Part shown: piece after piece, positions 7,676-14,626 of the stretch
Position numbering within the stretch: the stretch's first letter is position 1
How the letters are laid out: each line of letters opens with the position of its first letter
Origin: Thermomicrobiaceae bacterium
GTDB lineage: Bacteria > Chloroflexota > Chloroflexia > Thermomicrobiales > Thermomicrobiaceae
Length of the DNA: 17,927 nucleotides
Assembly (NCBI GenBank): GCA_007124395.1
Contig: SLFF01000041.1
Location: 1 to 17,927 of the forward strand
Reading direction: 5' to 3'
Made by a program: the position numbers and the translations under genes
The notes under the pieces: generated by a model
Told to the model about the DNA's origin: nothing
Seen by the model: only the letters and a program-made list of their open reading frames with translations
The model's database searches: none

Positions 7676-8823
7676 AACACTCCGCATCTCTCGGGCGGGC
7701 TGGTGTGAGCGAAGAAGTACAAGAATCGAAACACATGAAAGAGTCGGGTAAGAAGCGACTGAGAGTCGGGGTAATCGGAACCGGGTATGGCGCTGCGGTC
7801 CATATTCCCGGTCTGAAGCATCTCCCGGAAGTCGAAGTCGCGGCTGTCTGCGCCAGCCACAAGGACCACGCGCTGCGTGCGGCCCATCAGCACGGCATCA
7901 CCGATCATTTCGATGATGTTCGGGAGATGTTGCAACGCATGGAGCTCGACGCGGTGACGATTGCCGTTCCTCCGGCGAACCAGCATCCGATCTCCGTCGC
8001 TTGCGTGGAGCATGGCGTCCATATGCTCTGCGAGAAGCCGATGGCCTCCAGTGCGGCCGAAGCTCGCGACATGCACCGTCTTGTTGAAGAGGCGAACCTC
8101 TGCCACTCGGTCAATTTTCAGTCTCGTTATCTGCCAGCCCACCTCCGTTTCAAGCAACTGATCGATCAGGGGTTCATCGGTGACCTTGAATCGGTCACGG
8201 TGACCGGCTACCGGATGCCGTGGGAAACCCGCCGCTCTCTGGAGCGTGACTGGGTTGATGATGGTGAGCGCTCTGCAGGATTGCTCAACGCGGTTGGCTC
8301 CGAGTATGTTGATTTGCTGCGCTGGTGTTTCGGCGACTACGACGCCGTCTGTGGCGCTACTACATCTCCGCCTGCGATGCGGTCCCAGTCAAAGAGCCGT
8401 GAGAGCAGTTTCTCGATACTGGTGCGGTTTGCCTCTGGTGCCTCGGGTACCGTGCATGTCGTTGGCACGTCGACGGTGACGATCGGTGACGAGATCGTAG
8501 CCAGCGGGCAGGATGGTCTGCTGGTGCTTCAGTCCGATGGTCAGCTCTTCGGCACGCGCCGGGATCAGCACCGCGTCGAGCCGATCGAGGTCGATCACTT
8601 CAGCGAACGCGAACTGGCCGCCGTCCAACATCCCCGGATGTTGCCGTTTATCATTCTGGCCAATGACTGGGTTCGGCGTATACTGGGCGCAGAAGACTCC
8701 AGTCGATTGCCAAGTTTTCACGACGGGATGAAGGTGCAGGAAGTGCTGCACGGCGTTCAGCGTAGTGAACGATTGAGCCGCTGGATTGACCTCAGCGACA
8801 AGAAGTGGCCGGTGCATGGGTAG
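7672..8823 (+). CDS. Gfo/Idh/MocA-family NAD(P)-dependent oxidoreductase
   Basis: A 383-residue cytosolic dehydrogenase that would oxidise or reduce a sugar, inositol or similar alcohol. The Rossmann nucleotide-binding motif GVIGTGYGAAVHIPGL is at about 33-48, and the family signature CEKPMA at 120-125 contains the lysine used in catalysis. The C-terminal alpha/beta domain follows from about 135. The substrate cannot be read from the sequence. The start is uncertain: GTG 7672 overlaps the purN stop but has no Shine-Dalgarno site, while in-frame GTG 7705 and ATG 7735 would give 372 and 362 residues and still keep the whole fold. The overlap suggests co-transcription with purN. The next gene follows after about 40 bp on the same strand. 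Confidence 0.9.
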   Translation: MKHSASLGRAGVSEEVQESKHMKESGKKRLRVGVIGTGYGAAVHIPGLKHLPEVEVAAVCASHKDHALRAAHQHGITDHFDDVREMLQRMELDAVTIAVPPANQHPISVACVEHGVHMLCEKPMASSAAEARDMHRLVEEANLCHSVNFQSRYLPAHLRFKQLIDQGFIGDLESVTVTGYRMPWETRRSLERDWVDDGERSAGLLNAVGSEYVDLLRWCFGDYDAVCGATTSPPAMRSQSKSRESSFSILVRFASGASGTVHVVGTSTVTIGDEIVASGQDGLLVLQSDGQLFGTRRDQHRVEPIEVDHFSERELAAVQHPRMLPFIILANDWVRRILGAEDSSRLPSFHDGMKVQEVLHGVQRSERLSRWIDLSDKKWPVHG

Positions 8824-8864
8824 TTGTCCGAGTAAGGGCATGCCTGCCTTGTAAGGGGGAGTGA

Positions 8865-9968
8865 ATGAACTATCGAGTTGACCTGGACACACCATGCCTG
8901 GTGGTTCATACGTCCAGAGTGCAACAGAATATCGATGAGATGGCAGCCTACGCACGTGAGCACGGCATCGCTATGCGGCCGCATCAGAAGACACACAAAT
9001 GTGCTGAGATCGGCAAGATGCAAATGGACGCCGGGGCCATCGGAATCACTTGCGCCAAGATCGGTGAAGCCGAAGCGCTGGTGGATGCCGGGGTAGCCAA
9101 CGATGTCTTTCTGGCCTACCAGATCGTGGGCCCGAAGAAGATCGCGCGGCTGCTGAAGCTCATGGATCGAGCCACGGTGAGCGTCGCGGTAGATGGCGTC
9201 GAGATGGCGCAGTCACTCTCTGAGGCATGTCACGCAGCCGGAAAGACGCTCGATGTCATTATCGAGATGAATACCGGCCTCAATCGCGCCGGAATTCTGC
9301 CTGGTGAGGAAACCGAACGCCTGGCTGAAGAGGTCGCGGCGATGCCCGGGTTGCGGCTCAAGGGCATCATGACCCACGAGGGCCACGTCGCCAAGGCGCT
9401 GGATCAGAACGAACTGGATGGCTACGGCGTTGACGCCGGACAGGCGATGATCGACACGGCTAATCGGTTGCGCGATAAAGGCATTCCTATCGAGGTGGTC
9501 AGCGTTGGTTCCACGCCCGGTTCATTCAGCACCACACAGGTCGATGGGATCACCGAGATGCGACCGGGTACCTACGCCTTCTACGACAATGCGATTTTCC
9601 GGTTTGGCCGGATCGGTCCGGAGCGATGTGCTCTGCGAATTCTCGCCACAATCGTCTCCCGTCCATCACCAGATCGTGCGGTGATCGATGCCGGGTCGAA
9701 AACACTGGCGATGGACCCCCCTCCGCCAGGTCGAAAGGGACATGGCTACATCGTTGAGGCGCCGGATGCCGTGATTGCCCGGGTAAGCGAGGAACACGGG
9801 GTGATCGAGTTCCCGGAAGGGAACAGCACGCTGGCCGTTGGCGATGTCATCGAGATCATCCCGAATCACGTCTGTCCGACGGTGAACCTGCAGGACGAGC
9901 TCTTTGCGGTTGCTGATGACGGATCGATCGAGACGTGGAAGATCATCGCCCGTGGGACGGTTCGCTAG
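8865..9968 (+). CDS. PLP enzyme of the D-threonine aldolase / D-serine dehydratase family
   Basis: A fold-type III (alanine racemase-like) PLP enzyme of 367 residues that acts on a D-amino acid or a 3-hydroxy-D-amino acid. The N-terminal PLP barrel holds the Schiff-base lysine K42 in RPHQKTHK. The phosphate-binding GSTPGS is at 215-220. The C-terminal domain carries H335 and C337 in PNHVC, the divalent-metal site typical of D-threonine aldolases and eukaryote-type D-serine dehydratases. The ATG follows a strong AAGGGGGAGTGA. The Gfo/Idh gene upstream and a terminator downstream make this the last gene of the purN run. Aldolase and dehydratase activity cannot be told apart here. Confidence 0.9.
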   Translation: MNYRVDLDTPCLVVHTSRVQQNIDEMAAYAREHGIAMRPHQKTHKCAEIGKMQMDAGAIGITCAKIGEAEALVDAGVANDVFLAYQIVGPKKIARLLKLMDRATVSVAVDGVEMAQSLSEACHAAGKTLDVIIEMNTGLNRAGILPGEETERLAEEVAAMPGLRLKGIMTHEGHVAKALDQNELDGYGVDAGQAMIDTANRLRDKGIPIEVVSVGSTPGSFSTTQVDGITEMRPGTYAFYDNAIFRFGRIGPERCALRILATIVSRPSPDRAVIDAGSKTLAMDPPPPGRKGHGYIVEAPDAVIARVSEEHGVIEFPEGNSTLAVGDVIEIIPNHVCPTVNLQDELFAVADDGSIETWKIIARGTVR

Positions 9969-10002
9969 GGTCGCGCTCCCAGATATTTTGCGATGGAACG
10001 AG

Positions 10003-10030
10003 AACGGGAGGCCTTTCGAGGCCTCCCGTT
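10003..10030. terminator. Bidirectional terminator hairpin
   Basis: A perfect 11-bp stem (AACGGGAGGCC with GGCCTCCCGTT) closes a 6-base loop TTTCGA. It lies between two convergent genes, 34 bases after one stop and 29 after the other, and is followed by TCTGG on the plus strand and CTCGTTCC on the minus strand. Confidence 0.75.
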
Positions 10031-10059
10031 TCTGGTGATTCAGTGTCTCAGCGGACTGA

Positions 10060-10278
10060 TCAGAATTCAGGATCGCCAACTGGTTCGACATCTCCCCGCT
10101 GGAGAGTCTGGTAGCAATCGGCGCAGACATCTACGTTGCCGCCGCCCATGTGCCCGATGACTTCACCGGTTACCAGATACAGCGAACTCTTGGGCTTCGA
10201 CAAGCCACAAAGGGCGCACGGCTTGGTGCCGTCGTCGCCGAGAAGTTCGCGATTCACGATGTCGTGCTCTTCGCTCAT
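10060..10278 (-). CDS. Small four-cysteine (zinc-ribbon-like) protein of unknown function
   Basis: A 72-residue protein that I cannot assign to a named family. It has two CxxC pairs, C21/C24 (CALC) and C52/C55 (CADC), spaced as in a zinc ribbon or treble-clef knuckle. Between them is a hydrophobic strand (SSLYLVTGEVIGH) and a glycine turn MGGGN. The ends are acidic. The start is the ATG at 10278, preceded on the minus strand by AGGAG with 7-base spacing; a longer open frame upstream to 10392 has no ribosome-binding site and low-complexity polar sequence. It lies 104 bases downstream of the HTH regulator gene on the same strand and may share its transcript. A metal-binding adaptor or RNA-binding role is possible but is only inference. 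Confidence 0.75.
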   Translation of the reverse strand: MSEEHDIVNRELLGDDGTKPCALCGLSKPKSSLYLVTGEVIGHMGGGNVDVCADCYQTLQRGDVEPVGDPEF

Positions 10279-10382
10279 GGCGCTTCTCCTCGAGCTATCG
10301 GGCGAATGGTCGTCGCGTTCCGTAGCTTGCTCCGAGTTTTCGCACCGGCTGTGCCGTGAATGGGTGAAATCGTTGTCTGAGA

Positions 10383-11048
10383 CTATCTGCACGCCTCGGC
10401 GTGGGCGTTCATGGTGGAGACCAGCACCTCGTCCATGAACTGACAGATATCGGTGAATCCGCGGATCGCCTGGCTGGCTGGCATCTGCTCTTCTTCAAAA
10501 AATGTCGTAACTGATTGAAACACCGGGTACCGGAAGAACAGGAACGCTTCCACCGTGTCCGTGGCGGATAGTCCGGCATCGGCGCTGATCGATCCATAGC
10601 GGCGGCCGATCCGGCGTCCTTCCTCGAATATCTCACCCAGTTCGTCGGGGTCCGGGTCGCTGATCGATCGGACGGCGAAGTCGATCAACCTCCGGCCGAG
10701 TGTGCGGAGTTCATGTAGTTGATCGTCTGAATAGGCCCGGTACCAGCGACGATCACGAGCCTTTCGCAGATAGTCGGGCTCATAGGCAGAGATGGACATC
10801 CGGGTAAGCGTGCGCCGGCTCACACCTCGATCGGGTTTGCGACCGGTGAGAACTGCCTGCAGATCAGCTTCGCGATAGCGCCGATGCCCACCCGGAGTGC
10901 GGAATACGGGGACTCGCCCGGAATCACTCCACCGGCGCAGCGTTGACTGATCGACTCCCAGATACTTGCAGGCTGCTTCGATCCCGAGCCAGTATTCGTC
11001 GGCCTGATTCTTTGGGGGGAGATTGCTGTCTGAGGAACCCGGCGTCAC
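10383..11048 (-). CDS. Excisionase/MerR-type HTH transcriptional regulator with helical C-terminal domain
   Basis: A probable cytoplasmic regulator of 221 residues. Residues 20-66 form a winged helix-turn-helix of the BldC/excisionase type (GIEAACKYLGVDQSTLRRW, then GRVPVFRTPGGHRRYRE). After a basic linker, residues 95-221 are predicted mostly helical (LRTLGRRLIDFAV, then FLFFRYPVFQSVTTFFEEEQ). This part looks like a sensor or oligomerisation module, but I do not recognise it with confidence. I chose the GTG at 11048 because a perfect AGGAGG (11054-11059) lies five bases upstream; the open frame continues to a GTG at 11120 with no ribosome-binding site. There is no integrase or phage gene nearby, so it is unlikely to be a true excisionase. 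Confidence 0.82.
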   Translation of the reverse strand: MTPGSSDSNLPPKNQADEYWLGIEAACKYLGVDQSTLRRWSDSGRVPVFRTPGGHRRYREADLQAVLTGRKPDRGVSRRTLTRMSISAYEPDYLRKARDRRWYRAYSDDQLHELRTLGRRLIDFAVRSISDPDPDELGEIFEEGRRIGRRYGSISADAGLSATDTVEAFLFFRYPVFQSVTTFFEEEQMPASQAIRGFTDICQFMDEVLVSTMNAHAEACR

Positions 11049-11373
11049 ACTTGCCTCCTGCTTCGGAAGTTCTTCGGGTAGAGTTTCGAGGTGAGTTGGC
11101 CGGTCTGTCTGGTTCTTCACTCGTGTGAACGAAGAATCCGTGCCCGGAACAAGTTAGATCAGAGCCTAACACAGCGACTTTCACAGTCCACGTCTCTGCC
11201 ATCGCGATGGTTGCCTGTTCGGCGCTGATGAGTGCCTAACCAGTGCAACAAATGCTGGCTGATTCAAGCGAGTCTGGCAGTGCTGGTATATACTTGGGGA
11301 GCCGCGATTAATCGTGGGCGGGTATCATGCCCTGTATACGCTCTGTAGAAGACGACACCAGAGAGAGGTGCGA
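11049..11373. promoter_or_regulatory. Divergent region between the HTH regulator and infA
   Basis: About 325 bp with no convincing gene. On the plus strand TATACT at 11289-11294 is a good -10 candidate for infA, giving a leader of about 75 bases; the best upstream hexamer (TTCAAG, 11263-11268) is weak and has a 20-base spacer. No clear minus-strand promoter for the HTH gene is visible. Confidence 0.4.
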
Positions 11374-11592
11374 ATGGCAAAAGCCGACATGATCGAAACC
11401 GAAGGCCACGTAGTTGATGCGCTCCCGAACGCGACGTTCAAGGTCGAGCTGGAGAACGGCCACCTTGTTCTGGCGCACGCATCCGGCAAGATGCGCAAGC
11501 ACTTTATCCGGATCCTTCCGGGAGACAAAGTGCGCGTTGAACTGACCCCCTATGACCTGAGTCGCGGCCGCATCACGTATCGTTTCCGCTAA
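11374..11592 (+). CDS. infA: Translation initiation factor IF-1
   Basis: A 72-residue S1/OB-fold protein, exactly the usual IF-1 length. IF-1 binds the ribosomal A site during initiation together with IF-2 and IF-3. The signature runs from MAKADMIETEGHVVDALPN through LAHASGKMRKHFIRILPGD to VELTPYDLSRGRITYRFR. The ATG at 11374 is preceded by GAGAGAGGTG at the right spacing; the open frame reaching back to 11314 has no support. The gene stands alone and not in a ribosomal-protein operon, facing away from the HTH regulator and converging on the next gene with only 12 bases between stop codons. It may be the sole copy or a second paralogue; the window cannot decide. Confidence 0.97.
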   Translation: MAKADMIETEGHVVDALPNATFKVELENGHLVLAHASGKMRKHFIRILPGDKVRVELTPYDLSRGRITYRFR

Positions 11593-11604
11593 TCGCCCTT
11601 GCGA

Positions 11605-12738
11605 TCAGTGCCACACTGTCGAGCGAATACCTGACTGCGGCTGCGGCCGGTACGGGTAGTCAGCGAGACGCTCGATATCGATATCAGTACCGAGACCCGG
11701 TTCGGACGGCACCACGAAGTGGCCGTTGACGATCTGCACCGGATTGGTGGAGATTGCGTCTCGAATTGACCGTTCCTGCTCCATCTGTTCAAGCACAAGG
11801 AAATTCGGAATCGCCGCGCACAGGTGCATTGTTGCCAGTGTGGCGATTGGCCCACCCGGGTTGTGCGGGGCAACCGGAACGTAATGCAGGTCGGCCAGCA
11901 TTGCGATCTTCCGGACTTCGGTGATCCCACCAGCGTGCATGATGTCTGGCTGGACAATCCGGCAGCCGCCCGTCTGCAACAGGCGCTCGAACTCCCACCG
12001 GTTCAGCAAACGTTCTCCGGTTGCGATCGGGATCGACATCTCGGCTTGCAGCCGCCCCATCTCCTCGATGTTTTCGAACGGAATCGGCTCTTCGAACCAG
12101 GCTGGTCGATACGGCTCGAACAATCGAGCTGCCAGCCGGGCGGTCCGGGGTGAGAGTCGCTCGGCGCATTCGATATAGATCTCCATATCGTCACCTGCCG
12201 CCTCGCGCAGCATGGCCATGCGATCGGCTGCATGCTGGAGCGCCAGCTGTTCGTTGCGCCGCATCCACTCAGCATCGAAGGCGACGAACTTGAACCCGGC
12301 ATAGCCCCGCCGCTTGAACTCGGACACCCGGTCGAACATCTCACTGTCGTTCTGGATGCCGTCGAAGGCATGGCTGGCATAGACCCGCAGCGAGTTGCGA
12401 ACCTGGCCGCCGAGTAGCCGCGAGACCGGCACGCCGAGCCGCTTCCCTTCAATGTCCCACAGCGCAATATCCAGCGCCGCCATGGCAGACATGAGCGTTG
12501 GGCCGCCGCGCCAGCGCCATGCGTGATACATCTGTTGCCAGAATTGCTCCGGCCCCGCCGGATCCTGGCCGATCAGAACCCTGCCGAGCTCGTGAATAGC
12601 GGTCTCGACCGACTCGATCGGCCCGTGCAGGGAACCCTCGCCCCAGCCGTGCAGACCATCGTCAGTCTCGATTCGAACGAGCAACCAGTTACACCAGTTA
12701 GCCCAGATCTTGTATGTGTCGATCTTGGTGATTTTCAT
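11605..12738 (-). CDS. Enolase-superfamily (MR/MLE) enzyme, galactonate dehydratase-like
   Basis: A 377-residue enolase-superfamily protein that would remove a proton next to a carboxylate, probably dehydrating an acid sugar. It has the capping domain (1-120) and the TIM barrel. Metal ligands are E190 (IYIECAERLS), E216 (WFEEP) and E242 (ATGERL), followed by D265 (QPDIMHAGG) and the likely general base H292 (PHNPGG). In galactonate-dehydratase relatives the first ligand is followed by an AHGR-like text whose His is catalytic; here the aligned residues are C-A-E-R, so that His appears to be lost. I prefer the ATG at 12738 (MKITKI); an in-frame ATG at 12762 would add eight residues with no better ribosome-binding site. 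It follows the glycosylase gene by 38 bp. Confidence 0.88.
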   Translation of the reverse strand: MKITKIDTYKIWANWCNWLLVRIETDDGLHGWGEGSLHGPIESVETAIHELGRVLIGQDPAGPEQFWQQMYHAWRWRGGPTLMSAMAALDIALWDIEGKRLGVPVSRLLGGQVRNSLRVYASHAFDGIQNDSEMFDRVSEFKRRGYAGFKFVAFDAEWMRRNEQLALQHAADRMAMLREAAGDDMEIYIECAERLSPRTARLAARLFEPYRPAWFEEPIPFENIEEMGRLQAEMSIPIATGERLLNRWEFERLLQTGGCRIVQPDIMHAGGITEVRKIAMLADLHYVPVAPHNPGGPIATLATMHLCAAIPNFLVLEQMEQERSIRDAISTNPVQIVNGHFVVPSEPGLGTDIDIERLADYPYRPQPQSGIRSTVWH

Positions 12739-12776
12739 CGTTATGATCCCGAATTCATTCAATCGAGTCCGGAGCG

Positions 12777-14018
12777 TCAGGTAAGCGGCCCAGTCAACGC
12801 ATCTCGAAATGCGTCCGGTACCGATTCAGCGACGATGTGGCTGGCTCCGTTCCAGCGGGCGAATGCGTGCAGGGTACCACGGATGTCGTCGGATAGTCGC
12901 TTGCTGTACCGGACTCCTGGTTCAAGGTGAAGAGACCGCACGAAGAAGGTTCCGGACTTTCGATCGACCTTTGGATCGATACGCCCGACCAGCCGGCCAC
13001 GGCGGAGAATCGGCAGGGTGAAATAGCCGTAGACGCGCTTCGCTGCCGGGGTGTAGCACTCGATCCGGTAATCGAAATCGAAGAGCTCCATTGTCCGCTG
13101 GCGATCCCAGATCAGATTGTCGAACGGGGAGAGCAGCGTGGTGCGCTTCGCGACATATCCCGTTAGCACATCATCGAGCAGGTTAGCATGAGCCGAGCTG
13201 ATGAACGCCGGGCCGAGGCCCTCAATAGTGACCGGGATGGCGCGACCGGTTCTGGCGAGTTCGTCAAGAAGTTCGGCCGGTCCTGGTGGGGTGTTGGTGC
13301 GGATTCCCCAGCTCGTGCGGAAGTAGTCATTCAGCCACTCGGGGCGGGAAATACCCATTGCCGAGAGTGCCCGTTCGGCGAGCGTCAATCGCTCTGACCA
13401 GATGTCCGGCTGCTCTATATTGGTGATTTCGGGCAACACGCGATGGATCAGGTCGTATTCACGCCGGAAATTGATGCGGCGATTGATTCCCGCCTCGCCG
13501 ATATGCCAGAGGTAGTCGAGCGCCCGGTTGGTCGGTTTTCCGCCATGCCATGCCCACGGTTCCACCGGCGTGTCAGGATTGGGGCGCTCGAAGTGGAGCG
13601 TGGTGAGTGGGCCATCAGTTCGCAGTGTCTCTCGAACCGCGTCGATGACGCCCTGGTTCTCCGATGCCCAGGCGTCTCGTTCCGGACCGAACTTGCATCG
13701 GCGCTCTGCCATTCTCGAGAGTAAGCAGGGCAGCAGATCTCTGGAGATGAACGAGGCGGCGTGACCCCAGTACTCGAACATCTGGCGCTCTGGATAGACG
13801 GCCTCGTCGATCCACGCCGGGTCGTAATGACCGAGACGACTCCAGGGGATGAGGTAATGACTGCGAGCCACCACGCTGATCGTGTCGATCTGAATGACCG
13901 CTAGCCGATGTGCCAGTTCCCGGACATCTTCGGGAGTAGCTTTCTGTCGGGCTGGTCGATCGAGCATCTGCGCCGCAATCGAAATCTGAGCTGCCTGATG
14001 ACGACTGATCTTCTGCAA
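12777..14018 (-). CDS. YcaQ/AlkZ-family winged-helix DNA glycosylase
   Basis: A 413-residue protein of the HTH_42 family, whose studied members remove alkylated bases and unhook DNA interstrand crosslinks. Family text is clear: the catalytic-type motif Q-I-D (IQIDTISVVARSHY, about residues 42-55), then WSRLGHYDPAWIDEA, EYWGHAASF, LLSPFDNLIWDR and the C-terminal YGYFTLPILRRGRLVGRIDPK. A QxD motif is what E. coli YcaQ has, as against QxQ in Streptomyces AlkZ. I chose the TTG at 14018 because AGAGGAG lies six bases upstream; the ATG at 14033 would place that site inside the gene. A probable SOS box lies within the promoter just upstream. Exact damage specificity is unknown. Confidence 0.9.
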   Translation of the reverse strand: MQKISRHQAAQISIAAQMLDRPARQKATPEDVRELAHRLAVIQIDTISVVARSHYLIPWSRLGHYDPAWIDEAVYPERQMFEYWGHAASFISRDLLPCLLSRMAERRCKFGPERDAWASENQGVIDAVRETLRTDGPLTTLHFERPNPDTPVEPWAWHGGKPTNRALDYLWHIGEAGINRRINFRREYDLIHRVLPEITNIEQPDIWSERLTLAERALSAMGISRPEWLNDYFRTSWGIRTNTPPGPAELLDELARTGRAIPVTIEGLGPAFISSAHANLLDDVLTGYVAKRTTLLSPFDNLIWDRQRTMELFDFDYRIECYTPAAKRVYGYFTLPILRRGRLVGRIDPKVDRKSGTFFVRSLHLEPGVRYSKRLSDDIRGTLHAFARWNGASHIVAESVPDAFRDALTGPLT

Positions 14019-14054
14019 GTTCGCTCCTCTCATGCCTGAAATTGCTGGAAATCG

Positions 14055-14083
14055 ATTCTAGCAGAACATGTGTTCGGTGGCAC
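14055..14083 (-). promoter_or_regulatory. Promoter with embedded LexA/SOS-type box upstream of the DNA glycosylase
   Basis: Read on the minus strand, CGAACACATGTTCT (14063-14076) fits the Bacillus-type LexA consensus CGAACRNRYGTTY at all 13 of those positions; its core is the inverted repeat GAAC-N4-GTTC. Two bases downstream is TAGAAT (14055-14060), preceded by TGC as an extended -10. Seventeen bases above that is GTGCCA (14078-14083), 4 of 6 to -35. The box therefore fills the spacer, the classic place for repression. The start codon lies about 36 bases after the -10. Confidence 0.65.
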
Positions 14084-14209
14084 TTGCTTACGTCCGCGGT
14101 CTCTCTGCTACACTGGTGCATCCTGCAATTCCCACGAAGCAAACCGTATAGTAGTGTGTGTCGGGGACGTCAAGCATGAGCGTGTGGACCGCGGGGGTGG
14201 GCGGAACGG

Positions 14210-14626
14210 GTGAGCGAACAAGACAGAATAGCAACCGAACAGGATCGACCGTTTGGCGTCACCGTCATCGCAACCGCAATGGTGGCCAACGCGATCATTG
14301 CTGCTGCGCGGTTTTATTTTGGAGACGCGACGCTCACCTGGGGTGACGTGCTGCAAACCGGTTTCTACTTCGAGCTTGCCGGCCCGTTTCTGGGAGCGGT
14401 TGGCTTGATCATGAGCGTCGGTTTGTGGCATTTGCAGCGCTGGGCCTGGGTCGCCACGATGTCATGGGCCGGGATCAACATGGGCCAGGCTCTCTGGGCA
14501 TACTGGATTGGTGAGCCTCAATATTCGGCGATGGCGCTCAGTGTGGTGATCGTGCTGTATCTGAACCAGCGGGACGTCCAACTGGCATTCATCGAGAGCA
14601 CACGGGGGATCATGCGTGATGGATGA
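14210..14626 (+). CDS. Small four-helix membrane protein, function unknown
   Basis: A 138-residue protein with a short polar N-terminus and four hydrophobic segments at about 15-35, 50-72, 76-94 and 99-116, consistent with an integral inner-membrane protein. The text RPFGVTVIATAMVANA and LWHLQRWAWVATMSWAG resembles uncharacterised small membrane proteins, and I do not assign a function. The GTG start at 14210 follows a G-rich stretch (GGGGGTGGGCGGAACG). The last bases overlap the start of the next gene (GTG 14616 or ATG 14619 before TGA 14626), so the two are translationally coupled and their products probably work together in the membrane. A TATAGT at 14147-14152 is a possible -10. Confidence 0.75.
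   Translation: MSEQDRIATEQDRPFGVTVIATAMVANAIIAAARFYFGDATLTWGDVLQTGFYFELAGPFLGAVGLIMSVGLWHLQRWAWVATMSWAGINMGQALWAYWIGEPQYSAMALSVVIVLYLNQRDVQLAFIESTRGIMRDG

Noticed and set aside
10383..11048. Excisionase-type HTH taken as a sign of a prophage or integrative element
   Set aside because: There is no integrase, no att-like direct repeat and no phage or conjugation gene nearby; BldC-type regulators of this form are common chromosomal genes.
11592..11605. Small inverted repeat ATCGC-cctt-GCGAT between infA and the enolase-superfamily gene, considered as a terminator
   Set aside because: Only a 5-bp stem and no U-tract on either side.
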